From Diplonema papillatum (lineage: Eukaryota > Euglenozoa > Diplonemea > Diplonemida > Diplonemidae), in NCBI GenBank assembly GCA_030068145.1, contig JAPJBO010000921.1, positions 1-64,000 of the forward strand: a stretch of 64,000 nt of DNA. Direction: 5' to 3'. Every line of letters starts with the position of its first letter. The first letter of the stretch is position 1. The position numbers were made by a program, and so were the translations under genes. Positions 39,456 to 50,640 of this stretch are shown here, piece by piece. The notes below the pieces were generated by a model that was not told the DNA's origin, did no database searches, and saw only the letters and a program-made list of their open reading frames with translations.

Positions 39456-41952
39456 GCGCACGCAGGTTTTGAGCATTAATGAAGGTGCGAAGCCTCTGTC
39501 GTGCTCGATGAGAGGGAACAATTGGAAGCCCGGATTCAGAACTCAAGTGACTCGATTCAACGATTCAACACTACTACCTCGATTCATGTTTGGCTAACAG
39601 TTAAGTATTGCACTGACAAACATTGTGCGGCGTGGTAAATCTGCGTTGACGACGTCTTGACGTACTTGAACCATTTTTGGTCCCGTACGCGAGACTGTTT
39701 CAAGCTCCGGGCTGTCCCGAATCGACTAGAATAATATACAGCAAAACATCTTTTCAAGACGCACACTCGTATCTCGCCTTGGCGGGCAACCACGGCACTT
39801 GCCTCCCGTTTTTAGTTCGTAACGCAGCTCTCGGTGGATGGCCAACCTGATAGAGCTGTAGCTGCGTGTCTGTAGAAAGACTACAGGGAAGGCGGTGCCG
39901 TTCCAGCTGTTTACTTTTTGGTTACTTTGTATTGAGAGGTGTCTAGCGAAGCGCCAAATAGAGGTAGATCATTGAGGTCGGTACAAAGCAGAGCGATGAC
40001 TTACTTTTGATACTGTCTTGTTGTCATGCAGTGCGAATTAGACAAGCCCAAGGATGGTTTGGGCATGCTTTCACGCCAAGGGTTAGTACTGAAGGTCGTG
40101 TGGCTTGCCTCCCCAAACAGGTTCCCGCTTCAGAGCAGTACCGTGAAAATCAGGTCATAATGCATGTAGGCAGTTGGGTGAGTGAGAATGTACACCACCT
40201 TGGATTCAGTTTGGCATGGTTGTTGGTTGTCCACGATCTTCTCTTCTTGGGGTCTCTACCCGAGCCAGCCCTCTGGCTGGAAGGAACAGTTCAGATGAGT
40301 AGCGCTAACGCTTGTCAAACAGTGGGCTCAGTGTCTCCCGTTTTTTAACCCGTTTTCACACTCTCTTCTGCAAGAGAAACCGGACGCACACGGTTCCACA
40401 GTGCGCACCAGCGGAACTCACCTGCTTTGGTCAATTTCTTGCAGCGCTGCCAACTACAAATTTTCCGAATCTAGAGGTTTTGAGCGAACATTTGAATTCT
40501 CAAATTTAGCTCAGGCCGTAGGGAAGACATTTCTCTACGTTTGCAGAACCCGGTGCTTTCAATTGTCCACGGAGTTGAGAAAGCTTCTTGCGTCGAGCAG
40601 GGTTTTTGAATATCGGCGGGTCCCGCGCGACCCTGTTGTTCCCGTGCAGCGTATGTGGGGTTCTTGCTGTTGCGTTCGAAACTCAACCGGCACCGTGAAC
40701 CAGCAAATACGCCCGGGTACGGGCCCCGAACTTGACGTCAGACGCCGAACTCAGTCCATATCCACGCTCGCAGGCTCGCAGGAATGGGCTCGTGCAACCG
40801 GACTGAGTAACAAGGTTCGGTCGCACAAACGCCGGCCTGAGCCACGGGTTATCTCTAGACTCGCGAACGGTGTGTCCTAGCACCCGTGTACTTTGAACCA
40901 CTCTAAAGAAACCAAAAGCAACAGCAACACAATGAACGGAACCAGTGCCAGTCAGTGGCCCGGTCGACTCATCTCACGCTGTGCTAATCACGAAACTGAG
41001 CATGACTCGACCGGTCCAAGCTGACTGCGCTGGACTAGGTTCGCAAAGTAAACAACCAGAACGTAAATCTGGAGTGGGGTGCAGCCAACGTCTCCCCAGG
41101 GGTTCTCCCATGGAACTTGCAGCATGTATCAGACTGGGCCTCTTCAGCGTGTCGCGCCCAAATGCGGGGTGTCAAAGTTGGACGTTTCCAAAGACAAGAC
41201 CCCTTCGGGGACGGCAAATAATACATTATTTGTATTCTGTCACTGTTCAGCTAACTCGTCTTGTGCGATTGCAGAGAGATCAACACCGTGACCTGGGGAT
41301 GATGGGGGTTTAATTCGGCAACCAGATCGCGTTCATATGCGACATTAAGACAGTCCTAGAGCAACTCAAAGTAGAGCAGACATACCAAGATCCGCAACAG
41401 TAATATTGACGGATGACGTGCAATCAAACTTCAATTAGTAAAACACAATCAAATCTGGCTTTAACTTGTCGAATCCATGGATCGACTCTCTCTTCCTTTC
41501 AAAAACTGGCATCAATACAAACAAAATCTCGGCTATCCAGAAAGATGGATATTGCCGGATGACTGGCTATTTTATGCAAAAAGGGAAATAGCTCACTCGA
41601 GGCACACGGAGAAACTAAGTGTGAGATAGCTACTTTTCGAGTGATTATGATACCTTATTCACCGCGAAGCAACGTCTCGGTAGCGCACCAGCTCAGCAGA
41701 CGGCTAAGCACAACCTACATCATGGCCCTGCAAATGCTGCTCCAAACGTCTCGTAAATACCAGAGGCGATACCAAAGCTTTGTGTCTGTTCATTTGAACT
41801 CAAGGTAGTCGCTTTTGTGTACGAGATGCAATAAGTCGAACCTCAAAGCACATCATCGTACTTTGCAGAATCTTTCTGCCTAAGCGGGTCCGTCCCTTTG
41901 GCATTCTACGCCACGGAAGATGATACGAGAAAACCATAACAGAACCCTTTCG
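39456..41952. other. Unassigned stretch
   Basis: Frames up to 159 codons (40401-40880, +) with no recognisable motif. No tandem repeats, RNA genes or element ends seen apart from the left edge of the repeated motif at 41953. Confidence 0.4.
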
Positions 41953-42010
41953 ACGATGGTCATCCGGTGACCTTAAACCCCCGGATCGAGCAAACTTTCT
42001 CTCTAATAGC
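41953..42010 (+). repeat. Dispersed ~60-bp motif, copy 1
   Basis: GGTCATCCGG.GAC..TAAA followed by CCCGGAT and CAA.CTTT. Related copies lie at 47044-47100 and 62511-62570. Probably the end of a repeat family. Confidence 0.45.
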
Positions 42011-45000
42011 CAGGCAGTGCCCATTCGAACTGCGGACCGGCAACCTTCGTGGTTGGATATCGACCTTATCAAAGTCGAAGACGTATGATGAAGCAGGGGC
42101 AGCAGATGCCCTTGCACCCCCACCGAAATCGGCCACTTTCGAGGAGTACCAGGACCGAGGACTCGAGATCTTTTTTTCTCGTTCGCTCGAACACGTTTAG
42201 GTGTCATGGGGGGGCCGACACGTGGCGACACTGTTGACCGCACCTTGATAGTAGTGGTGGGGCGACCGGATACTCCTCGGAGAGATCGTCCCTGCACTCT
42301 AACGCGTCTCTCTCTCTCCTTAATTGAGTAGCGGTCGCCGATCCCCAACCGCCAGCACCATGTACTTGATGCGACGCGGAACAAGTGCTGACAGCACCGC
42401 CCGGCGACTAGAGGACCACAAAAGTGTCAAATCGACCGGTCGGGGGGTGCTTAGCAGCCAGTGGCCTGATGGCTGAGTGCACACCTATGCAGGGCTGCAT
42501 CCTCGTGTTGTAGCCGTGTTATGTATAAAGCTTCCACGTGGGGGCCTGGTCAACCCCTCATCACAATAGGTGCAAACCTTTCTCGACAGTGATTGGACGT
42601 GATGCCGGGGGCGGGTCTCCATGAAGAAGAGAATTGTAAAGCAAGACCTGCCCCCTGCGCCTGCTGTCTCCGGCTGCTTCGGCAGACGACACATACTACT
42701 ACTATACCTACGCTCGAACACGTAGTTTTCTTTTGTGTGCCACAAGTAGGCCACGTTCTGGAAAACTACGATTGAAAAAAGCTACGCTTCTGTTGAGAAT
42801 CCTTTGCTGTTTCCCCTGGTGCATTACTCGGAACGCCCACTTCCGGGCCCTGTCTTCTGTTTTCCCAGCACATTTTTGCAAAGAAACACGGAACGTCAAG
42901 GCGAAACGAGTCAGTTTTGAGAGGAATGGCCGAAAAGGTGGCAGCTGATTTCATCAGCTCTGCCACCTGTCCTCGTCTGTGCCCTCGCTCTTTGGCAATA
43001 CGATGCTATCAGCACTCAACTAACGCATTACCATCGTGGTGATGAAACAACATAGGGAAAAAAACTAGTTTTTTCGCTTGTGAGTACCGAGATACAGTGT
43101 CAGGTCGTTTCCACAGGTCTCGGCTCACTTCGTACACACCTTTCAAACGACAACGTATCTCGGCTCATACTTTGCTGCTGAGTCTAGTTTGAGGGAGGCT
43201 TCGGTGTATGTGGCTTCTTGACCCGCCTTTTTTGTCTTGTGCCACAAGTCGTCAAGACACGAAGCGTGCGCCAGCACGCGCGTAAATTGCATACCAGTCC
43301 CTGATTCAAGTCGCGAGGTGACCAAAAAGTTGATTGACCGACCTTAAAGTTGTCACCTGACCTCACCAGAAGAAAGGTACACGGGCGTGCTCGCGTAGTC
43401 ACTACTCAAAGTTTAAAATTAAAATAAAGGACCTACAAGAGAAGGAAAACAAGCAAGAGAAGGAAAACAAGCAACAGAAGTCATCAGAACGACGTAACTT
43501 GTCAACCGCACACCAACGGACAGGCGTTTATCGCCAAACCACAAAAACGGAATCAATATAATTGTCTGAACGCTTTTGTCCGAGAGAGGTGCGTCAACAT
43601 CAATAGTGCACTCGGGTACTGCCAGGATCGACTGTCAACTCCACCGGGAAGAATGGAGCTGAATGAAACCTGGTGAACTCTCTCTCTCTGTCCCTCTTTT
43701 CTGTCCCAGCCGCCGTAGCCATCTTTCTCTCTCGGCCAAGCATGAGAGAATAAGTTCCTTCTCCTGTAGCCCTGCTGCTGTTCTCTTCAGCATGGCCATC
43801 AGGACTCTCATTTTGGTTCCAGAACTTAGTCCTCTATGAACATCGTTTTTGACAGCCGCTGCTACCCCTATTCCTCTTCTTCACCGCCTGTTGTTGTCGC
43901 TAAACCGCAACACCCCTTTGCGTGCATGGTGCCTTTCCTTTCTCCGCCATGCTATTCCTGTCTACTTGTGCCTGTTCTTCGAAGAAGACTGGGTGCACCT
44001 TATGCAGAGCATCGGGGCGAAGGCAGGCGAGCTTGCATGCTAGAAGATGACCCCACCTTGCGCAGAGCGGCCCAGTGCTTGTCGACGCGTGCTACTCATG
44101 ACAGCTTGCTTTCTGTAGCTCGCCGCGTCTTGGCGAATTGACCTTTCACGCTCCCCGTCAAAGTTAAGGAAGTTGTCTTCCGTGCATGCAACCAGTACCT
44201 GCCAACAGCAGTGCCGGCTCAAGGCTAGCTCGGTGAGAGTAGAAGACTGGCTTACCGTTCGTGGGAGAAATAGGTCTCAGATTCCATGAGACAATGCCCC
44301 CAAAAAAAAATTAAAACGGTAACATACCCTAGTTTCACTGGCGAGCTACGAGGGAACTTAGCAGAAAGAGTGACTCTTTTTACATCGCAGTTACTTCACA
44401 AAATCCAACTACTTAAAAGGTGTCACGGGATAAGCCGGCAGCCGCTGCTTAGCGGCTTTATCACTTGAGCGGCCCTGATAATATAATTACCCCTCAAGTT
44501 TTAAGAGATGTCTTCTAAGAGTCTTAAGCGACACCATCTCTTAAGTACCAGACGTACGATGCTGCAATCAGTTCCAATGTTTCCCTGCTCAAGTGTAGCA
44601 GTTGCGAAAAGCGAGTGAAAATCATGTGTCTGTGTGCAAACGCATTTTCCCTCACAACCTCGGATTTAGCGAAAATCATCATACGGCCACCCGTGGCACT
44701 GGAAACCTACTTGTGCCGAAACTACCTTTTTCTCAGATAAATCGCTATTTCTGCCTGCATCCCTCTGCACAGTGCCAGGCTTCCTGACGATTCCTGGCTG
44801 TTGCTGGCAGTTCCTGGCAGCGCAGACCTGCCAAACACACCAAGAGAGGCGATAAGTGGCACCCAAGACTGCGACCGAGAAAGCCAGACGAACCAGATAG
44901 GCAGCTAGCAAGCAAACTGTGTGCATTATGGGGCTTATGGATCTTAAGCTGTGATCCCACTTGCGAGTCTCGAGTTGGGCCCAGGAAGAAATCTAGCGCA

Positions 45001-45598
45001 CTATAGGTCCCTTTTCGACATCTGCCCCCCCGTCGAGCATTTCGGCAATCCTGCCGCGTCCAAGACCGTCAGTGGGCAGCCTTCCGAGGCGTCAGTCGGA
45101 GTTTAGTGTGAACTCTGTTCTGAAACAGTACATTATATCGGACAGACCTCAGCGCTGACTTCCTGTCTCCAGAATTCTTTGAAGTTGCAACCAACATAGA
45201 CAAGGATAGCAGTGGTTCCAGAAAAGGACACCACCACCACCCCCCCTCCAAAAATATAGAAAAAACGAGTCCTCTAAAGGTAGCCGGACTTCAATATATT
45301 GGCTTCTTGCAATACCAAGCGCACCAGTCTAGAAATAGCAGCAAGTGCAGCACAGAACTAATCCGAAGACCAGCACCTCGGACCCTTTCATAAGCATTAA
45401 TTTCACAAATAAATATGGAAGGGAGCGTATCGATCATCTCCGGACCGTTCTTAGGAACCATTGTTTCCGGCAGACGAACGGGAAAACCCAACAAAACGAA
45501 TACCAACCAAGATTTCCAACTTTCATTTTGTGCGTGTGCGCGGGTTTGCCATGGACTGGGATCTTTCGATCGGGGTCGCATCTTTTTCGAGTATTTTC
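42011..45598. other. Unassigned stretch with CT-rich patches
   Basis: A 194-codon minus frame (41800-42384) and shorter frames lack motifs. CTCTCTCTCTCTC runs occur near 42307 and 43680. A tandem GAGAAGGAAAACAAGCAA occurs at 43439-43475. The segment 43735-43820 resembles 48090-48165, and 44040-44090 is an inverted fragment of the 11487/48450 repeat. Confidence 0.4.
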
Positions 45599-45712
45599 CA
45601 CGGTTGTGATACGAATTGTTTTATTGTATTTTATTGTATTTTATTGTATTTTTATTGTACAGATTTTCGTATATTATTGTATACAGTACTGTACAATAAT
45701 ACAATACCGTAT

Positions 45713-45829
45713 GCGGGTTTAATATGAAACGTGTTTCGTACGAAACGGTTTTATTACGAAACGTGTTAATTAAGAAACACCCCTGACCTGAAGCTATGAA
45801 ACATTAACACGTTTCGTATTAAAACCTGC
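45713..45829. mobile_element. 117-bp palindromic MITE
   Basis: GCGGGTTTAATATGAAACG and AACACGTTTCGTATTAAAACC are inverted, with TTTCGTACGAAACGG and TTACGAAACGTGTTAATTAA between. The whole unit can fold back on itself. Confidence 0.7.
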
Positions 45830-46477
45830 ACTTCCATAGGGGTTTTGAGGGGTTTTGTACTTGGAGTAAACTGGGGCACAGTAAAAAAGGGACACAGGAA
45901 AATTGATAGCAAAATTGAACCCGTCAAAAAAGAAATATGCACCGATTTTCTTCGCCCGTGTCAGCCCTTCACCCCATGCGAAGCAGATTCGACAGTTCCC
46001 CCAAAATGCGAGAAACCTTTTGCACATTCTTTTGGATATCCGGGTCTATTTTTCGCGGATCTCTTCATCGGAGCTGATCACGAGCAAATAATCGCCGAAA
46101 AAGGTCTGCTGCGTCAGTGGCTTATATATGGGTCTGGTGCTCGGACCAAGTCCGAGCAACGAAAAAAAAAAAAAAAAGCACAGAATGCCCCGGCTGAGGG
46201 GCCCAGTAGTAGTGCTACAGTACAGCAGTCACACTAGCAGTACACAGCACCGGTTACTGCACCTTTGGATCATCGTTGAAGCAACGTACAGCCTCAATTT
46301 TGGAACCTGCGACTGGCCCAATAGCTTGAAAAAAATTCCGCGCCTGCGGCGCTGGTATTTCTGGCTTGTGTATTGTTTCATGACGTGTTGCCAAGAAAGC
46401 GAAGACCGCGGTTGTCCGCCCTGCTGTTGCAGATTACTGCCAAGTGTTCTTGAATGATCCCGGCACACTGCTACAGC

Positions 46478-46960
46478 ACGCCCTGGAGAGCATGCTCGGT
46501 CGGGGAAACGAGAAAGAACGAAATACGATGTATTTCACTTCCCTGCTGCGTTCGACCCTGAAAACGTCGTTTTGAAGCAAACGTCTGTATCTCGGGTCTT
46601 CACCTCGGGGAACCTTCACTTCAATTTCCGGACTGAACTGAGTCCGAAGTGAAGATTGCCGGAGTGAAGATTGTCGAAGTGGAGATCCACCAAGACGTCC
46701 TCCTCGCCAAGACACCTGTCGTGGCAACTGCCTTTCCGAATGCTTGTCGCTCTTTCTGGTAGCCCATGATATGGCGCCTGCTGCATTTTCACCCTCTTGA
46801 ACTGCAACGCTGTCTTTTTGCGCTCGAGCACCCCTGACAAGGACACCATGTTCGGAAGTCTGTCGAGTTCATCGGGTCATTCCGTGTAAAACCTGTCGTG
46901 AACCTTCCACATGCCTTACCCCCTGCACCACTGCGTGTACAAATAATGTACAATAATCGT
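46478..46960 (-). repeat. Block shared with 20583-20990
   Basis: Same order and orientation as in the 7.7-kb element, with small indels (extra GCCGGAGTGAAGATT-type duplication near 46660 and ~45 extra bases near 46850). A 77-codon minus frame conserves LERKKTALQFKRVKMQQ and CLGEEDVLVDLHFDNLH. Confidence 0.6.
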
Positions 46961-47043
46961 ACAATAATTTTCAATAACTGTACAATAATGTACAATAACA
47001 ATAATGTACAATAATGTACAATAAAAACGAGAACCCATTCATG

Positions 47044-47100
47044 AACGGTCACACGGAGACCCTAAAACCCCGGTATTTCAAGCGAACTTTAACTCTAAAA
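47044..47100 (+). repeat. Dispersed ~60-bp motif, copy 2
   Basis: GGTCACACGGAGACCCTAAA then CAAGCGAACTTTAACTCTAA; the second phrase is identical at 62548-62568. Confidence 0.6.
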
Positions 47101-47174
47101 ATACAATAATTCTTGGTCGGCGGGGGAAATACAATAATGTACAATAATCCATTCGTTTCACAACCGTGATTTTC

Positions 47175-48504
47175 GTAGCCAAGCTTTTGGTCAGCCGCGT
47201 AGGGGTTGCACGCAATCGAACAACCATTAGTAACAAATATTTTCCACCTGCTGCGGCTGAACAATGAGCAGAAGCAGTAAGTTCAAAGCCCACTCCAGAA
47301 ATAATCCTATTGTTCGACTCAAATAATAACGAACTTCCATCGCTTTCGTCTGGAGACGGCGCGCCGCAGACCCTGCTCCCTTGCAGGCTTTGGCGATTGC
47401 CACAACACAGTGTTGAACGGGGCGTACAGAACGCGTGCTCCCGTCGATAATTCGTCTGCCACCAGCATAAGGCATACGTTTTCCTTAACTCAAAGCAACA
47501 CTGACAGCTTGTCGGTGCTGGCGTCGTCCTTGATGTCTTCAACACATCGGCGAGTACCACGTCCTCTTTTCCCCCGCTGTTTACCTCGCTCGTTCTCTCT
47601 CCGCCACTGCCTCTCGCTTTTAACCACTGTCAGAAGGATGGATACAGCAAATACTTGAGAGAGCAGTACCCGCATTTCCATTTTGCTCTTTTCTGCTTGC
47701 TCGTGGCGCTTCTCTAGTGAGTGTTATCCTTGAACCAACCTCAGACTGGTCGGCGGCGTGACCGGCACCGGTGTGATGGCGGCTCTGCCTGTCGGTGCCG
47801 GAGCCCCCGTGATGCGATGCCTCTTCCCTTCACATTGCCTTAATAATGCCACTAGCAACCTGATGTTGGACCCCACTAGTCCTCAACCCTCCTCCTGATG
47901 TACTGTATCATCACTCTTGTCGTTATATTCCCAGCATGTTGTCAGATTGATTTTTTCCCCCACTTTGCGTGCGCGGGTGCTGTGGGCTGAATGTGCTGAT
48001 AATGGCTGAAACCCGCGACTCTCATGAAATTTCACAAAAAGTGGGCATGTCCTTGGCAGTTTGCACCCGTTGTACAAGATTGGAGTACTTGGCCAAACAT
48101 CAGCTCCTTCTCTTGCAACCCTGCTATTTTCTTCAGCATCACCATCACGACTCTCGTTTTGGCTGTTAGCTTTTCTCATCCGCGAGCCTCCTCGTCGTCT
48201 TCGACCGCCATCGCTTCTGTGGCCGTTCCCTGCTCTCCTCGCCGCAGCAACTCCATTCCTGCCACTACCCGGAAGTTGATTGCGAGCTTCACGAATGTGA
48301 CGTATCACTTTTTTTCTCTCTCTTCGGAGTGCTCCCAGCCGTGCCGACAAAGCTGACAGCATGGCTTTGCCGTACTTCCATTTACTTGCCGGGAGCCAGG
48401 CGTCCGGCAAGTTATCGCTAAAACCGCAACTCCCATTTTGTGCGGGACAAGCGCTGGGCCGTTCTGCGCAAGGTGCCGGGCCGTGTGTCAGCCTCATCAC
48501 AGCC
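47175..48504. other. Unassigned stretch upstream of the Q/P-rich gene
   Basis: Minus frames of 160 and 205 codons (47078-47560, 47883-48500) show no domain. 48090-48165 is a diverged relative of 43735-43820. 48450-48485 begins the repeat shared with 11487. Confidence 0.35.
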
Positions 48505-48600
48505 TGTCCGCAGCCTGTCCGCAGCCTGTCCGCAGCCTGTCCGCAGCCTGTCCGCAGCCTGTCCGCAGCCTGTCCGCAGCCTGTCCGCAGCCTGTCCGCT
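48505..48600 (+). repeat. 11-bp tandem repeat (CCTGTCCGCAG), about nine units
   Basis: Perfect CCTGTCCGCAG units just upstream of the Q/P-rich gene. Confidence 0.95.
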
Positions 48601-48736
48601 CCCTCCTCCGCCGCCTTCGCCAGCTGGCTGTAGGAGAAAGTGACACATAGGAAACACCTCCAAATCTCCCGAAAGTACCCACCCGATATTAAGCCCGGGC
48701 CAGGTGGAAAAGAAAATTGGAAAATAGCATCACGCG

Positions 48737-49921
48737 ATGGCTGCGGCTGCCGTGCTGGCAGAGCTCATTGCTGATGACGGGGAGGAATGCCCCGAACTGT
48801 TAGAGGGTCTCGATGAAGAAGAGCAGAACGACCGCTTTGACTCAGCATTGAGAGGGTTCGTGAAGCGGGTTGCATCTCCGCCGCCGTCGCCGAAAGAAGA
48901 GAAGCTGACTATCGATGAGGAGTTCAATTTGCATCTACTCCGCCTCACAGAAGACGCTGAAGACCATCTAACCCACTTACCTCAACCGACTCCCCCTCGC
49001 AGGCGCGCGTCGAGTGATGGTCACACGCTGCAACATGTTCATTTCCAAAAGTTGACGCCTGTCCCCGGTGCGAACACCAGCGCTTATAGCAAAAGCACAG
49101 CGCCCTGCCACCACCCGAATAACGTCACGTTCTCGTCACCACCACATCTGCAGCAGCCGTCTCTGCACAAAACGTTTGGCAATGGGAAGCCCCACCAGCC
49201 GCCGAAGCTGAAGGAAAGCAGACAGATGTCAAATTCATCGTTTTTCACCACTGTTAGCCTGCAGAGCTCGTCCGATGGCCTCCTGAGTCACACAGCAACA
49301 CCCCTCAACGACCATTCGGAGTCTCGCTTTTCACACGGCGCCGCTGGCATGGGAGTCAACAACGAAGCAGCCCCAGCAGTAGGACGTACAGCGTCACACA
49401 ATGCACTGTCTCCACCAAGTGCCAGTCTGCCTGTGGCTCGTGCAGCTTCTTCCCCAGAAGCAATGATTCCGGCACCGAATGCCAGGTTTCGTACCCGTGC
49501 GTTTGCCATCCCCCCTGAGTCTCACCCGAGCCTCGTCCTTCCTCCTTCTCTTCCAGCTGCCGGCTTGCCACAAACCCAATCTCAACCCCAGCAGCAGCCA
49601 CAACAGCAGCCACCGCAGCCACAACAGCAGTCACCGCAGCCACAACAGCAGTCACCGCAGCCACAACAGCAGTCACCGCAGCCACAACAGCAGTCACCGC
49701 AGCCACAACAGCAGTCACCGCAGCCACAACAGCAGTCACCGCAGCCACAGCAGCAGCCACCGAGCCCTCGCCCGCGAGCCCCGTCGCTGCCTATCTCATT
49801 ATCGAAACAGGCGCCGACGATTGTTGTACCCGTCCTTGGGCAAACCTCTCCGCAGGCGCAGCAGCAGCAGCAGCCGCCCATTCTTCCCCAGCAGGCGCGC
49901 AGGAGTGCGACTTTGGTGTGA
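48737..49921 (+). CDS. Q/P-rich, largely disordered protein (host-like, unknown function)
   Basis: 394 aa with a normal ATG (MAAAAVLAELIADDGEE). The N-terminal ~90 residues are acidic and could form short helices (ELLEGLDEEEQNDRFDSALRGFVKRV, LTIDEEFNLHLLRL in pieces). The middle is Ser/Pro/His-rich. About seven perfect SPQPQQQ repeats (21-bp unit, ~49610-49765) follow, then a basic-proline region and QAQQQQQPPILPQQARR. No enzymatic motif. Composition is typical of transcription-related or scaffold proteins; this is inference. AT-rich sequence follows the stop. It is not obviously mobile. The region 48450-48710 just upstream is shared with 11487-11660, which may be a repeat or promoter segment. 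Confidence 0.6.
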   Translation: MAAAAVLAELIADDGEECPELLEGLDEEEQNDRFDSALRGFVKRVASPPPSPKEEKLTIDEEFNLHLLRLTEDAEDHLTHLPQPTPPRRRASSDGHTLQHVHFQKLTPVPGANTSAYSKSTAPCHHPNNVTFSSPPHLQQPSLHKTFGNGKPHQPPKLKESRQMSNSSFFTTVSLQSSSDGLLSHTATPLNDHSESRFSHGAAGMGVNNEAAPAVGRTASHNALSPPSASLPVARAASSPEAMIPAPNARFRTRAFAIPPESHPSLVLPPSLPAAGLPQTQSQPQQQPQQQPPQPQQQSPQPQQQSPQPQQQSPQPQQQSPQPQQQSPQPQQQSPQPQQQPPSPRPRAPSLPISLSKQAPTIVVPVLGQTSPQAQQQQQPPILPQQARRSATLV

Positions 49922-50157
49922 AAATCTCGAAAGCATCTAACTTCTTTTATCGCATCCAATGATTCAAAAGAGGCACTAAAATCCTGAATAATGTTCTTGG
50001 CTGCACGTGCAATTTGTTGGCAACATTTACGAATTGAGAGCGTTGTAGCTACCCATCTTGCATACCCTGAAAGGAAAAAATGATGGATGGTAAAAAGGCT
50101 GGAGATAGCCAGCATTATCCATCTTTTTTACTATCCATTAATGGCATTATACCGTAC
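49922..50157. other. 3' flank of the Q/P-rich gene
   Basis: AT-rich sequence with ATGATGGATGGTAAAAAGG and its partial inverse TTTTTTACTATCCATTAATGG (50080-50145), a small hairpin possibly acting in 3'-end formation. Nothing else seen. Confidence 0.35.
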
Positions 50158-50290
50158 CTACCCCCCCCCCCGTGTTTAAGATCGCGTTTTTCCGTGTTTA
50201 AGATCGCCCCCCAAAAAAACCGATCTTAAACACGGGGGGGGGACGAAAAACACCCCCAATTTTTTTTTCCGCTGCGCGGGGCCTTGGATC
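50158..50290. repeat. GTGTTTAAGATCG hairpin repeat, copy 1
   Basis: C-run + GTGTTTAAGATCG (twice) faces CGATCTTAAACAC + G-run. CGCTGCGCGGGG follows. The same building blocks occur at 55480-55665. Confidence 0.75.
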
Positions 50291-50640
50291 CCCCCCCACC
50301 CATCCCAAAGTTCCGTACATACCGCAGGTTGGGTCCGGGTCTTTGTCTCCCCAGAGTTGCCGCCAATCGCCCCTTGTTGTCGGACCTCTCGCATCCCGGA
50401 TCCACAACACGGGCTAATTCCCATTATAGAACTGTTTTTAACTTTTTGCCCATTATAGAACAGTCGCTAACTTTGTGCCCATTATAGAACTGTTTTTAAC
50501 TTTTTACCAAACATGAAATGTTGGAGGAAATGAGAAGCTCGTCGCCGCAAACCGTGGCGTTTTCACTTGCGTCCTGAATCCAGCTTTACGTAAAAAACGA
50601 TCAGGCACTGCGTTCAACGAAAAATATATAAAACACCTAA

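Larger units (their letters stand above)
45599..47168. mobile_element. 1.57-kb element with CACGGTTGTG ends, ATTTTC target duplication
   Basis: Same termini as the 7.7-kb element: CACGGTTGTGATACGAAT at the left, ATTCGTTTCACAACCGTG at the right. ATTTTC lies directly outside both ends (45593-45598, 47169-47174). The right end shares about 70 bp (CTTGGTCGGCGGGGGAAATA) with 26246-26315. The interior holds a 117-bp palindromic MITE, an unassigned left half with a 130-codon frame, and the block shared with 20583-20990. Confidence 0.85.

Noticed and set aside
39820-39920. rRNA fragment (AACGCAGCTCTCGGTGGATGGCC style, reminiscent of 5.8S)
   Set aside because: The wording AGCTCTCGGTGGATG is 5.8S-like for a few bases only, and the following sequence does not continue as 5.8S.
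41800-42384. 194-codon minus-strand gene
   Set aside because: Arg/Ser-rich, no motif, and no supporting signals; likely a chance frame.
48505-48600. Coding repeat in antisense (RLRTGCGQAAD)
   Set aside because: Arises from the 11-bp tandem repeat; no supporting domain outside it.
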